Assembly: GCF_048595595.1 (NCBI RefSeq)
Contig: NZ_CP184347.1
Source of the DNA: Bacteroides pyogenes_A
Lineage (GTDB): Bacteria > Bacteroidota > Bacteroidia > Bacteroidales > Bacteroidaceae
Reading direction: 5' to 3' (one strand)
DNA length: 64,000 nt
Position 1 is the first letter of the stretch. Each line of letters opens with the position of its first letter. Shown piece by piece: positions 1-9,672 of the stretch. Under the pieces are notes generated by a model that saw only the letters and a program-made list of their open reading frames with translations, was not told the origin of the DNA and did no database searches. The translations under genes were made by a program, and so were the position numbers.

Positions 1-349
1 AATTCTTCAAAAAGGCATTGCATCCTCTCACTGTTTCCCAACTCCAATTCCTATTCGACGTAGTCAACGTATTATGCCCGAAGGTATAGGAGTTTTGTCC
101 GCCACTTAGCAAGTTATCCGACTGATACTCTTGTTTTATCATTTCTCCCGCATCCCAACCGTTCGGATCACCGTGCCCAATTATAAGCTTAGGATAATAC
201 ATATTACAATATTGCTCGAGGGCCACAGCATTCGCCGTTGTCCAAAAACGGTCTTCTGTAATCACATCACCAGGTTCCGTATTCAAGTAATTACACCCTG
301 AAAGCAACAAAATAAACAAACAAAAAAATGAATAAATATATTGTTTCAT
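1..349 (-). CDS. SusD/RagB-family outer-membrane lipoprotein, 3' end outside window
   Basis: The minus strand reads from an ATG at 349 to the window edge, giving 116 codons of the N-terminus. A hydrophobic leader ends in LLSGC with Cys19 as the lipidation site, followed by NYLNTEPGD and a DRFWTTANAVALEQYCN segment, which is typical of the start of SusD/RagB proteins (a conserved Trp, then a tetratricopeptide-like helix). SusD proteins sit on the cell surface and cap a SusC TonB-dependent transporter. The gene begins 11 bases after the SusC stop, so the two are almost certainly cotranscribed. Binding specificity cannot be read from this fragment. Confidence 0.88.
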   Translation of the reverse strand, partial: MKQYIYSFFCLFILLLSGCNYLNTEPGDVITEDRFWTTANAVALEQYCNMYYPKLIIGHGDPNGWDAGEMIKQEYQSDNLLSGGQNSYTFGHNTLTTSNRNWSWETVRGCNAFLKN

Positions 350-360
350 AGGAAAATTCT

Positions 361-3300
361 TTAAAATATAACGTTAATTCCCAAAGAATAACTTCGCATA
401 AAAGCATATTCCTTTCCGGCATTTACAGCATTAAGAGTAGAATCCGATATTTGGTCAACAATATCTGGAGTCATGAACGGAGGCAGACCGGTTTTTTCCC
501 ACAAATTCATACCGCTCAGGTAAACACGTACCTGTTCCAGCTTTAGTTTACTCAGCCACGACTTCGGGAAACTATAGCTCAAGGACATGTTTTTTAAACG
601 AATATATGCGGCATTCTGCAAAAATTTAGTCTGTATCTGATGACTTTTGATATTTTGTTGGCTCAGTCGTGGATAGTAAGCTGTTGGATTTTCTTTTGTC
701 CAAGTATTATCTATATGATACTGAGTAACAACAGAATTGTAGATCCCTCTTGAAAATCCCCAGAAAATATCGCTACCCGTCCAAAGGTCACGCTTACAAA
801 CCCCTTCAAAAAGCAAATGCAGATTAAAACCTTGCCAACCGATACCTGCTTGTAGATTAAAACGGTAGCGAGGAGTAGAATTACCTATCACTTTTTGATC
901 TCCGGGATTAGATAATGTACGATCCCCTTGGTTGATAACCCCATCTTCATTCAAATCCTTATAGCGGATATCGCCAGGAAACCATTTGGAAGAAATATAT
1001 TTCTGGATGAAATTCATTTTAGAAGCTTCTCTTTCATCCTGAATAAATCCATCCGTCACATACCCCCATATTTCACCCAACATCTGCCCCTTATAATACA
1101 TACCGGATGCTAAAGAGCCATTGGGATTATCATACTTGGTAATCTCTGCTTGATAATCAGATAAACCTAATCCCAGGGAATATTCAATGCTGCTGCCTAG
1201 CACTTTGCCCGAACGATCTCTCCAACTCAGCTCCAGCTCCCACCCCTTGGTTCTCATATCCGCAATATTCTCTTTACCTCCAGTAGTACCCAATACTGCA
1301 GGCAATGTTACAGAGCGTACCATATTTTTCGTGTCGCGGATATAAAAATCAAATGTACCATTCAAACGATTTTTGAACAAAGCCCAATCCAGACCTACGT
1401 TTTTCGTAATAACCTTTTCCCAAGTAACCAAGCTTGGTAAGGAGGGTGCCGAAAGCCCATTGACAACTTTTCCATTAAACACATAATTCTTTATTGCAGT
1501 TGCCTTCAAAGTAGACATATAAGAATGAAGGCCTGATGTTACTTGATTACCCAAAGCTCCTATTGAAAATCGCAATTTGAGATTGTCTACCAAGCTTTTC
1601 AGAGGTATAAAGAACTTCTCTTCCGAAACCCTCCAGCCTAACGAAGCTGAGGGGAAAAAGGCCCAACGGTTATCTTTGGCATATTTGGATGACCCATCAT
1701 AACGCCCATTAACTTCCAATAAGTATTTTGATTTATAATCATAGTTTAAACGATAAAACACTCCTTGAACCCTCCAGACGTCATCCACTTCATCATTGCT
1801 TAGATAATTAATAGCCATATCAGAAACAGGCAAATTGTTATCATACAAGTCTGTCATAATATAAGAAGTAGAAGAAATTTTCTTTTCCTCCTGATTATAT
1901 CCTAACATAAATGTAAAATTATGAGTATCACATAAACTATGCCTGTATTCTCCCCATACGTTCAACGCCTGATAAACATCTCCGGAGTTGTAGTTTTCCA
2001 CACGGCTAGGAGTTTCCACTAACTTTGGATGCACTCCTTCAGGAAAAGTTTGTGACATTTCTTTCCCATGCTTCTTTTGCTTGGCAGCATAACGGTTGTA
2101 CGAATAGTCTCCTTTAACCGAAAGCCCTTTAAAAGGATGCAAGTCGAACTTCCCCGTATACCACTGATCCCACACCTCCCTGACATTTCGTCCGGCAAGA
2201 GCCATTTTACCTATAATATTAAAGTTGCCTTTGCTTAAAAACAAACCGGCAAAATCCCCATTAGGCAGAAACACGGGTAAAGTAGGATACATGCGATAAA
2301 CCTCATAATATAAAGTTTCTGCACTATCTTTCCGATATAAATATGGTTCATTATTCTTTGTATGATTCATGCGGGTAGTAAAACTCATATCAAGCCAATC
2401 GGTCAGTTTGGTATCAAAGTTAAAAGCCAAATTAAAGCGTCTGTACGAATCATTACCATAACGAAAAATTCCTGATTGGTCTTTATATCCAATAGAGACA
2501 TAGTAGTTATTACGCTCTGTCCCACCCGAAATTCCAAGATTATGCTGCTGCATGAATGCAGCTTTTTTGTAAAACTCACGTAACCAGTCCGTATTACCTA
2601 CATAAGCCCAGCCAGGGTTACCAGGAGTATATTGCGGACTTTGAATTCCTTCAGTGTCCACCAAAACCGCCGGGTTATTCACAGGATCGGCAATATGGGC
2701 GTCCACAGCTGCCAAAAACTTGTCATTAAAATAATATGTCCCGGGATTATCATAATCGAAAGCCTTGTTCCATGTACGCGCCCATACGTCGGAACGTGGC
2801 ATCTCAGGTAGGCGGGCAGGAGAACTCCAAGAAAAATTATTACTGTAATTAATTCGTGTCTTTTGATTTCTTGCTCCCTTTTTAGTATTTACCAACATTA
2901 CACCGAAAGCTGCGCGGGCACCGTATATCGCCGCGGCAGAAGCATCTTTCAATACAGATATACTTTCTACATCTTGAGGATTAAGCATAGACAAATCGGA
3001 AATTTCTACTCCATCGACAAGAATCAATGCATTTCCTCCATTCAGCGAAGTATTACCCCGAACATTGATTTTAGCAGTAGTGTTAGGCTGCCCGCTATTG
3101 AAAGTAATATTCAAGTTGGGAATAATACCTTGCACACCCTGAGCGATATTTCCAATAGGTCGATTTTCCAGGATATCCCCCGAAGCTGTAGTAACAGCAC
3201 CTGTCAAATTTATCTTTTTTTGAGTGCCATATCCTACTACTACTATTTCATTCAACGATGATGTACTCTCCACAAGGGTGATCTTCACTTGGAAGTTCGT

Positions 3301-3912
3301 TGTAGAGACCCATACTCTTTGGGTTTCAAAACCAACGTAAGAAGCTATAAGTAAAGCCCTTTTAGCTTCTTTTATCTGAAGGGTAAAGGATCCTGAGAGG
3401 TCGGTAATGGCACCAATAGTTCTTCCTTGGACCTGGATATTTACACCTGGCAGAGGCTGTCCATTAGAATCGACAACAACCCCTCTGACTATAAGATCTT
3501 CAACAAGAGGCTTTGCAGAACTGACATCCAAGTCTGCTTTTTGAGGCATCCGAATGATAATGACCTGGCGTCCTTTTACTTTATATGTCAGTTGTTTAGC
3601 AGGTAATAGCCGGTTTAAGATTGATACCACTGACTCATTCCGGGCTTTTACAGTCAAACGCTCATTCTTCTCAATAACGTCTTCTTTGTAAAAGAAAACA
3701 TAATCGCTCTCTTTCTCCAGAATCTTGAAAAACTCTTCTAAAGAAATATCAGGTAGATCAAGTGTGAGATATGTAGTTTGCAGCTGCACAAAAGTGTCTG
3801 TAGCAGAGACTTTTGTACAGCAGGGTATCAAAAGTATGCATAAAAGTAAGAATTTTGCACCAAAATTGGTTAAAAATATACGCTTACTCTTAAATGAATA
3901 ATTATTTTTCAT
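361..3912 (-). CDS. SusC/RagA-family TonB-dependent outer-membrane transporter with N-terminal STN signalling domain
   Basis: 1183 residues. Order: signal peptide (about 1-38), a secretin/TonB short N-terminal (STN) domain (about 50-118), a carboxypeptidase-regulatory-like beta-sandwich (about 142-220), the plug with the EIVVVGYGTQKK linker and the SusC signature SVLKDASAAAIYGARA (about 320-335), then a 22-strand-type barrel ending in aromatic residues. It should import an oligosaccharide captured by the SusD partner, powered by TonB-ExbBD. The STN domain is found in transporters that signal to a FecR anti-sigma factor, and FecR and an ECF sigma gene lie directly upstream, so this SusC is probably both importer and sensor. 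The substrate is unknown; the GH89 gene suggests a GlcNAc-capped host glycan. Confidence 0.95.
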   Translation of the reverse strand: MKNNYSFKSKRIFLTNFGAKFLLLCILLIPCCTKVSATDTFVQLQTTYLTLDLPDISLEEFFKILEKESDYVFFYKEDVIEKNERLTVKARNESVVSILNRLLPAKQLTYKVKGRQVIIIRMPQKADLDVSSAKPLVEDLIVRGVVVDSNGQPLPGVNIQVQGRTIGAITDLSGSFTLQIKEAKRALLIASYVGFETQRVWVSTTNFQVKITLVESTSSLNEIVVVGYGTQKKINLTGAVTTASGDILENRPIGNIAQGVQGIIPNLNITFNSGQPNTTAKINVRGNTSLNGGNALILVDGVEISDLSMLNPQDVESISVLKDASAAAIYGARAAFGVMLVNTKKGARNQKTRINYSNNFSWSSPARLPEMPRSDVWARTWNKAFDYDNPGTYYFNDKFLAAVDAHIADPVNNPAVLVDTEGIQSPQYTPGNPGWAYVGNTDWLREFYKKAAFMQQHNLGISGGTERNNYYVSIGYKDQSGIFRYGNDSYRRFNLAFNFDTKLTDWLDMSFTTRMNHTKNNEPYLYRKDSAETLYYEVYRMYPTLPVFLPNGDFAGLFLSKGNFNIIGKMALAGRNVREVWDQWYTGKFDLHPFKGLSVKGDYSYNRYAAKQKKHGKEMSQTFPEGVHPKLVETPSRVENYNSGDVYQALNVWGEYRHSLCDTHNFTFMLGYNQEEKKISSTSYIMTDLYDNNLPVSDMAINYLSNDEVDDVWRVQGVFYRLNYDYKSKYLLEVNGRYDGSSKYAKDNRWAFFPSASLGWRVSEEKFFIPLKSLVDNLKLRFSIGALGNQVTSGLHSYMSTLKATAIKNYVFNGKVVNGLSAPSLPSLVTWEKVITKNVGLDWALFKNRLNGTFDFYIRDTKNMVRSVTLPAVLGTTGGKENIADMRTKGWELELSWRDRSGKVLGSSIEYSLGLGLSDYQAEITKYDNPNGSLASGMYYKGQMLGEIWGYVTDGFIQDEREASKMNFIQKYISSKWFPGDIRYKDLNEDGVINQGDRTLSNPGDQKVIGNSTPRYRFNLQAGIGWQGFNLHLLFEGVCKRDLWTGSDIFWGFSRGIYNSVVTQYHIDNTWTKENPTAYYPRLSQQNIKSHQIQTKFLQNAAYIRLKNMSLSYSFPKSWLSKLKLEQVRVYLSGMNLWEKTGLPPFMTPDIVDQISDSTLNAVNAGKEYAFMRSYSLGINVIF

Positions 3913-3969
3913 ATTTTTGCCATATTAGATTAGTGATAACTTGGTGAGTTATTTACAGTTCTAAACCAG

Positions 3970-4000
3970 GCCGGATAATGTTTCGCAGCTATTATCCGGC
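3970..4000 (-). terminator. Hairpin between the anti-sigma gene and susC
   Basis: The 10-base arms GCCGGATAAT (3970-3979) and ATTATCCGGC (3991-4000) are perfect inverted repeats around an 11-base loop. Read on the minus strand (direction of transcription) the stem is not followed by a U-run; on the plus strand it is followed by TTTTATTTCTT. It could separate the regulatory transcript from the susCD transcript, or be a structured susC leader. Confidence 0.4.
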
Positions 4001-4053
4001 TTTTATTTCTTAAGGGAGTTTGTCATCCATACATTTTTTTTTAGAATTTCCAC

Positions 4054-5268
4054 TTATTCTTTTTTATTTTTCCGAGATGAAATATAAATAATATTTCCTT
4101 TTCGGCTAAAACTTATAGGAATTGTCTCTGAAATAGATTTCAACACTTCATCAATTGTACAATTCAAATCAAGGCTACCATAGCATCTCTCCTCTGTCAG
4201 GCTGCCTATTATTTCTATTTTTGTATTATAATATCTTGACAATGATTTCAAAACGAAAGAAAGCGGCTGTCCACAGAAATTCATCACATCATCTTTCCAG
4301 CAAATATATCTATAAACATCTACTTCACTCACTCTAATATTTTTATCTTCGACAGACAACCGCTCACTGGGTCTCAAGCAAATCTCCTTCCGGTCTCCCA
4401 CCCTTACGTTCACACTACCCCGCACAAGGACAACCGAACTTTCATCCTCTCCAGAATAATCAGTTATATTGAAAGCAGTTCCTGTTACAAAGACACGAAA
4501 GTTTGATGTTGTTACAACAAATGGATGAGTCTTATCCGGTTTCACATCCAAATAAACCTCCCCCTGTACATTCAGTTTCCTATTCGAAGAAAAATCGGAA
4601 CCATAAGAAATGGAAGAGCCCGAATTAATCCATAAAGAAGTTCCGTCGGGTAAAATAAGTTTCAGGCGTTTTCCATAAGGAACAACAACCTGGTTAACAG
4701 ACACTCTGTCGTTTTTGGAAGTACTCATCAGCCTCTTATCTACAATGACTGTCCCCTTCTCATCCAAACGGATTTCGGCGTTGCTCCGTTCTATTGCAAC
4801 AGCTTCTTTTCCGTCCAATAACACCCGTATCCGGCTCATGCTGAGTAACGAATCAAGGTTGTTTGCAGAAATATCTATTGAAGGAACCTTTGAGTGAGAG
4901 AGGAAATAATAAGTTCCCAATGTCGACAAAAACAATACGGCAACGGTCGCTGCATAAACGGCTATTTGCTTCCATTTGAAAGAAAACTTCTCCAAATGTA
5001 TATTTTGAAGTTCCTGCTGTTGCACTTTCTTCATCATATTAGCAAAACTTCTTTCTTTATATCTCCGCGAAAAAGGTTTATAATCTTCTACCACGTTCAT
5101 AGTCCGGATAACGGCAATAGCCAAATCAATCCGGTCCTCACAACCGGGATACTGACATTTGTAACAATCTATATCAAAACCATTATCAGACATACCCTCC
5201 CTTGCCCATTGAAAGAAGTCGTCATCATGCAAGAACTCTTCTATATCTTTGAAAGCGTATTGAGCCAT
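4054..5268 (-). CDS. FecR-family anti-sigma factor
   Basis: 404 residues. A cytoplasmic N-terminal part (1-100) that would bind the sigma factor, one membrane helix (about 101-124, VYAATVAVLFLSTLG), a periplasmic FecR domain (about 195-295, with PYGKRLKLILPDGTSLWINSGS and the FVVTTSNFRVFVTGTAFNI stretch), and a C-terminal DUF4974-type domain (about 325-400) that usually contacts the STN domain of the partner SusC. It is expected to hold the ECF sigma factor inactive until the transporter is occupied. It lies 120 bases after the sigma gene and 141 before susC on the same strand. The N-terminal about 90 residues look less standard than the rest. Confidence 0.92.
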   Translation of the reverse strand: MAQYAFKDIEEFLHDDDFFQWAREGMSDNGFDIDCYKCQYPGCEDRIDLAIAVIRTMNVVEDYKPFSRRYKERSFANMMKKVQQQELQNIHLEKFSFKWKQIAVYAATVAVLFLSTLGTYYFLSHSKVPSIDISANNLDSLLSMSRIRVLLDGKEAVAIERSNAEIRLDEKGTVIVDKRLMSTSKNDRVSVNQVVVPYGKRLKLILPDGTSLWINSGSSISYGSDFSSNRKLNVQGEVYLDVKPDKTHPFVVTTSNFRVFVTGTAFNITDYSGEDESSVVLVRGSVNVRVGDRKEICLRPSERLSVEDKNIRVSEVDVYRYICWKDDVMNFCGQPLSFVLKSLSRYYNTKIEIIGSLTEERCYGSLDLNCTIDEVLKSISETIPISFSRKGNIIYISSRKNKKE

Positions 5269-5388
5269 ATTCTATCTATTTTTATTTTTATAAAAAGACA
5301 AATAAAAAGAGCGTTTTATACTCATGCCTTAGAAAAACTTTTTTACGATTTTTCCATAACTCTACTCCGATGTTGGTTATGAATTTCC

Positions 5389-5952
5389 TTAAAAGAAAAC
5401 AATCACCACATCTTTTCTTATTTTACTTAAAGACCGTGTAAGCAAGTTACGTGCTGATTGAACATTGATATCCATAATTTCAGCAATTTCGTCAAAGCTC
5501 ATTTCATGAATAAAACGAAGATAAATGATTTCTTTTTGTCTGTCTGTAAGTCCGTTCAGAATATCGCGAATCTCATCCGACAAATCTCTATCATAGACCG
5601 AAAGACTATATTCATCAATCGTATATTGAAGGTCAAAAGGAAGCCTATCATCTGGCAAGAACTGTAACCGGGCATCTCTGACAAGTTGATTATAAATCAT
5701 ATTCTTTAAAGCCCTAAACATAAAAGGCCGAAGTTTTCGCTCATCTGTCAAAAAGATTTTCTTTTGGTATATTTTCAAAAACAAATCTTGAATCAAGTCT
5801 TCCACCATCGCCTTATCTCCTCCTACCCTGCAACCGTATCTCCATAAATCGTCGAAAAAGAGACAATACATTTGAGAAAAAGCCTCCTCATTCCCGGAAA
5901 TGAACTGCATCCACAAATCTATTATATGATTTTGTTCTTCAGGGGTCATCAT
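5389..5952 (-). CDS. ECF-type RNA polymerase sigma-70 factor
   Basis: 187 residues. Region 2 lies at about 22-85 (FSQMYCLFFDDLWRYGCR then DLIQDLFLKIYQKK, the -10 recognition part). Region 4 lies at about 128-180 (LTDRQKEIIYLRFIHEMSFDEIA then NVQSARNLLTRSLSKIRK, the -35 helix-turn-helix). There is no region 1 or 3, as expected for ECF factors. It is first in the sigma, anti-sigma, SusC, SusD order typical of Bacteroides ECF-controlled glycan loci, and is inferred to direct transcription of susCD and perhaps the GH89 gene. A second Met directly follows the first, so the start could be one codon later. Confidence 0.94.
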   Translation of the reverse strand: MMTPEEQNHIIDLWMQFISGNEEAFSQMYCLFFDDLWRYGCRVGGDKAMVEDLIQDLFLKIYQKKIFLTDERKLRPFMFRALKNMIYNQLVRDARLQFLPDDRLPFDLQYTIDEYSLSVYDRDLSDEIRDILNGLTDRQKEIIYLRFIHEMSFDEIAEIMDINVQSARNLLTRSLSKIRKDVVIVFF

Positions 5953-5995
5953 TCAATAGTTTATAAAAGACCCGAATTAAGATTATTCAGGACTA

Positions 5996-6026
5996 GTTGA
6001 ACACAATATTCGCAAAATATTTCAAC
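5996..6026. promoter_or_regulatory. Imperfect inverted repeat upstream of the sigma gene
   Basis: GTTGAA-cac-AATATT, five bases, then AATATT-TTCAAC overlapping by one T: two nested matching arms about 45 bases upstream of the sigma start. It could be an operator, or a weak hairpin ending the GH89 transcript. No TAnnTTTG box was recognised beside it. Confidence 0.25.
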
Positions 6027-6119
6027 ACATGCAAACTTTCCAAACCAAAACTCATATTCTGTATTCTTTAATACTAAATATGCGATTGCATCCCCAATAC
6101 ACATTTCAATCTTTTTATT

Positions 6120-8285
6120 TTAGTCTGAATAATACTTTCCAAACAATTCTTTAGCTACCTTCACAGCATCGACCTGAACAAATGTATAACGGTTGTGAGA
6201 TTCGATCCACTTCCGTTCTTCGAGAAAAGAATCCGGTTCCGGCAAATCTTTCCCATCCAAAGAGGCCAAAAGATAATCCAAATATGCTTTCCAACGAGGA
6301 TAATAATAGTCTTTCAACATCCCGCCCCATTCCTTATGAGCATAATCGCGCAACATCGTATTCTCTTCCGACCATGTACCAATCAATTGCCGGGCATTTT
6401 TCTCATACAAATCTTGATGCTTTTTTATCTGAGATGCCGAACGGGCCAAACCCAACCATCTCCCAACGAAAAAATGATTGTAGGAAGAAAGTAATTTGTC
6501 TTGGTCTTTTATCAGCTCTAAAAAACGCTCTGATTGTTCTGCCAATATTTTACGCTCCTTATTTCTATATGCCTGAACAATCCGGGCATAGGCATCCCTC
6601 CCTAAATCCGCCAAATATTGACGAACCATATCCACAACATCAAACTGATAAGTCTCTTTCCTTTCCAATTCTTCCGAAGACTCTAAAAGATATGCTACAC
6701 CTTTCGCATATAATTGGGGGTCATAGTAGATTTTGCATTGATTCCATGCCGAAGCTGTAATAAGATCGCCTTTTAAGGATGGTTGCGCACAAAATACCGA
6801 TTCGGAAGGCCGTCGATGGTTCTCGTACGTGCCATAAACCGTACGATAAAAAATGTTCCAAGCCTTTTCTATATTTTCATCTTCTGTATTATAGCGGCGC
6901 CGCGCATACTTTGCTACCCATTCCTCCACATCTACAGCCTCCTCACGCCAACGCATTTCATTAGCTAAATCAAAGGCTATAGGGTTAACCTCAATACCCT
7001 CAGGAACAGCTCCTATACCTATCATTGATGCAGAAGCAACGGGGTCTGAACGTCCGTCAAGGGAACCTTTTGCAATAGCATCCAATCTTCCATGAAGTCC
7101 GATATTCCCACCGTAATCCGTCACATGAGACCATATCCAAGGGAAGCCGTTGAAGCCTTTTCGTTCTTTCCACCGTGTCCAATACTCAGCAGACAAGTCC
7201 ACAATAATAGTATGTCTCTTATCTAATCCGGATAGCAATTCATTCTGGGGGTTGTCTCCCCAAGCTTGAATAAACCATATGGCATTCGGTTCATATTCCA
7301 TCATCTTAGCCTGCACTCCCCTGGCTATCTGCGGCACATCAAGGCCTTCGGATATTCCCCCCTCATGAAACAAGTCACCGGCAAAACAGTCGGTTCGTCC
7401 GAAAAGTTTTTCATACTCCTGATACCAGACTCTTGACATACGGGCAAATAAAGAGTCTGTAGAAAGCAATATCTCGGGACGTTTAAAACTTTGCCATAAC
7501 CCCTGATCGGCAATCTTCGCATCGGGATATTTTTCTTTCAGACTATTAGGAACCATACCGAAAAAAGCTTGAAAAACCGGGCGCATGCCAAACTCGCGCA
7601 TTCGTTTCAGAATCTTTCTTTGCAAAACGACTTGCCTGTCAAACCACTCATCCGGAAGAGGACCTCCTAACTTTTCCATATTAGCCATCAAAAACCAAGG
7701 GAAATAAACCGGACCACATAAAAACTCCTTTATTTCTCGATCAGTATAGCCAAACCGACGCAAAGTATTGCGCCATACAACTTCCACCCCTACCATAGCC
7801 ATTGGAGTATTGATCCCATTCAGGGCCATCAGATCAATCTCGCGCTCCCAGCGTTCCCAATCCCAAAAAGGAGTAGTATAACCAAAAGTGCAATAATTCA
7901 TGTAGAAGTTATAAATCAACTTGGTTTCTTTCCGTATTTTTTCTTTTAAAAGAGGTAGTTTCTTCGGTAACTCCAATTGATCTTTGCAAAAAGAGAAACT
8001 GCAATTGCAATAATATTTAAGATACCAATTCAGGCCAGCAGAAACACTCACTGGATTATTTCCTATAATCTTTATCTTACTTCCTGAAGAACTCAGTTCG
8101 AAATAGTCTTTATCTTTTCCGTTAGAAATCACTTCAAAGATAAATTGACTCTCATATCCGGGAAGCAGACGTTCCACCAAACCAACAACCGGGGAATTAG
8201 TTGCCGACACTGTGTTTTTTGCTAATGCAACCGATAAAGGAAGCATCAAAATGCTAATCAACAAAAGCTTCAAAAAGTTTCTCAT
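6120..8285 (-). CDS. Alpha-N-acetylglucosaminidase, glycoside hydrolase family 89
   Basis: 721 residues with a signal peptide (about 1-22). The NAGLU N-terminal domain (about 35-115) precedes the (beta/alpha)8 domain (about 120-450) and a helical C-terminal domain. Recognised family motifs: YCTFGYTTPFWDWERWEREIDLMALNGI (written here as YCTFGYTTPFWDW then EREIDLMALNGI) at about 131-159, FAGDLFHEGG at 301-310 with E308, and GIGAVPEGIEVNP at 423-435 with E429. By homology to human NAGLU the two glutamates are the catalytic acid/base and nucleophile. The family removes terminal alpha-linked GlcNAc, found in heparan sulfate and some gastric mucin O-glycans. It is likely periplasmic or surface-exposed. 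It lies upstream of the sigma/SusCD genes on the same strand, 167 bases away. Confidence 0.93.
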   Translation of the reverse strand: MRNFLKLLLISILMLPLSVALAKNTVSATNSPVVGLVERLLPGYESQFIFEVISNGKDKDYFELSSSGSKIKIIGNNPVSVSAGLNWYLKYYCNCSFSFCKDQLELPKKLPLLKEKIRKETKLIYNFYMNYCTFGYTTPFWDWERWEREIDLMALNGINTPMAMVGVEVVWRNTLRRFGYTDREIKEFLCGPVYFPWFLMANMEKLGGPLPDEWFDRQVVLQRKILKRMREFGMRPVFQAFFGMVPNSLKEKYPDAKIADQGLWQSFKRPEILLSTDSLFARMSRVWYQEYEKLFGRTDCFAGDLFHEGGISEGLDVPQIARGVQAKMMEYEPNAIWFIQAWGDNPQNELLSGLDKRHTIIVDLSAEYWTRWKERKGFNGFPWIWSHVTDYGGNIGLHGRLDAIAKGSLDGRSDPVASASMIGIGAVPEGIEVNPIAFDLANEMRWREEAVDVEEWVAKYARRRYNTEDENIEKAWNIFYRTVYGTYENHRRPSESVFCAQPSLKGDLITASAWNQCKIYYDPQLYAKGVAYLLESSEELERKETYQFDVVDMVRQYLADLGRDAYARIVQAYRNKERKILAEQSERFLELIKDQDKLLSSYNHFFVGRWLGLARSASQIKKHQDLYEKNARQLIGTWSEENTMLRDYAHKEWGGMLKDYYYPRWKAYLDYLLASLDGKDLPEPDSFLEERKWIESHNRYTFVQVDAVKVAKELFGKYYSD

Positions 8286-8447
8286 AACTTAAATTTAAGT
8301 GTTTACAATCAATAAACTAAAAGTGCGGATAATAAGGTTACAGCATATATTCTTTATATAAAAGACAAACATTGGCTTGCATTTATACTCATTGACCTAT
8401 CATATTTCACTTTAATTTAATAATGGCACTTATTAGTAGAAATTCAC

Positions 8448-8455
8448 TATCTTTG
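8448..8455 (+). promoter_or_regulatory. Promoter -7 element (TATCTTTG)
   Basis: Exact match to the Bacteroides -7 consensus TAnnTTTG, 20 bases before the ATG of the frameshifted gene at 8475. The promoter looks intact although the gene is not. Confidence 0.6.
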
Positions 8456-8474
8456 CAACCATAATTTTAAGTAT

Positions 8475-8989
8475 ATGAGGAAACATATATTCATATTGCT
8501 AATCACTTCTTTCTTGTGTTTAGAGGGGGTCGCACAGAGTGCAACAAAGAACTCATTGGAGTTAGGCTTCCAATTTTATGGGCTGCCTATTCCGGATATG
8601 GAACTTCCTATGGGTGCTATGTTAAAAACCGGTTATGACATAGTTCCTTATAAGAAGAACCTCATCTTTAGTATCCAACCTTATGTCGGAGGTGGTTTGA
8701 AGACGAACTCTACGTTTACTTAGCCAACGAATTTAGTTTTATGAATATGTACGCACGAACATGGGACAATGACAAAGCCCCAGTCCGACGTTCAAACAAC
8801 GACATGGACTTTTATTATACTTGTAAAATAGGCGTTTTAGTGAAAAGCTGGAAACAAAACGCAGCATTTTGGATCGGGTATACCACCCTTGATTTAGCAG
8901 AAACTATCAATAAGAACCGCCCCCGTGAAATCTCTGCCTACAGAAACGAAAAACCGGGTATTTGCTTTGGGGCAAGCCTCTGTTGGTAA
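8475..8989 (+). pseudogene. Frameshifted exported (probable outer-membrane barrel) protein
   Basis: The first frame (8475-8723) begins with a clear signal peptide (MRKHIFILLITSFLCLEGVAQS) and reads ...SIQPYVGGG, then runs into a stop. The protein sense continues in the frame of 8741-8989, and upstream of that ATG the same frame reads FEDELYVYLANEFSFMNMYA without interruption from about 8696. One missing base near 8695-8696 would join the halves into a protein of about 170 residues that alternates polar and hydrophobic positions and ends in a Trp, like a small outer-membrane barrel. No family was recognised. A sequencing error is the main alternative; the local bases do not form a standard -1 slippery heptamer. 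Confidence 0.7.
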
Positions 8990-9270
8990 AGTAGATTTCG
9001 TCGCATCCATCATAATTTGGCAGGGCTAATTTCATAATTTCCTCTGAGTATTTGCCTCTATCATCTTGATTGTTGACAGCCGCTCATATTTGGACTCAAC
9101 GAAAGAATAGAATTTCTTTGGTATATAGAAAAATAAGTGTATCATATCATTCTACTTTGCTATTGATTTAGCCTTTATCGAGATTCAACAGAGTTTGGCT
9201 GCGAATGTAAGTTTGTCATGTCAGAGTTTGGCTTGAAAGAAAGGTATAGTAAAATATTTTCTTAAAATAC

Positions 9271-9340
9271 AGGGATAAAGAAAGGTCTCGTTTCGGCCTC
9301 TTCAAAGCCTCTTTCAAGGCCTGCCTGAGACGCTATCCCT
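9271..9340. other. Multi-branched hairpin
   Basis: AGGGATA (9271-9277) and TATCCCT (9334-9340) are perfect inverted repeats. Inside them GTCTC pairs with GAGAC and GGCCT with AGGCC-like sequence. The whole could fold as a compact 70-base structure. Its role is unknown; no gene borders it closely. Confidence 0.35.
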
Positions 9341-9672
9341 CAAAAACCGTTTTACGCAATTTTTTGCCCCGATTTAGCGGTTCGGGATTGTAGCGGAACG
9401 AGTTTGAAATAATTATCTTCCTGTATATCAACGAGTTAATAAACAGAAGAACAAACAAACTACCTGTTAAAAGCACATTTTGAAAACGCCAAAACGTCAA
9501 AACGACATTATGACTGTTTTACAAACGATGAAAACGGATCGGAAGGTTATCGGGGATGAGAATACGGTCGAGGGACAGTCTCTCTCTTTCCGAAGTAATT
9601 GTTTAAAAATATTCCCAAATCGACTGGCAAATGTATCGTGAAAAACAAGAAGAAGGCCTAAGGCTACTTCAA

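Noticed and set aside
8690..8700. Programmed -1 frameshift site
   Set aside because: No X-XXY-YYZ heptamer in frame and no downstream pseudoknot recognised; a simple one-base loss explains it better.
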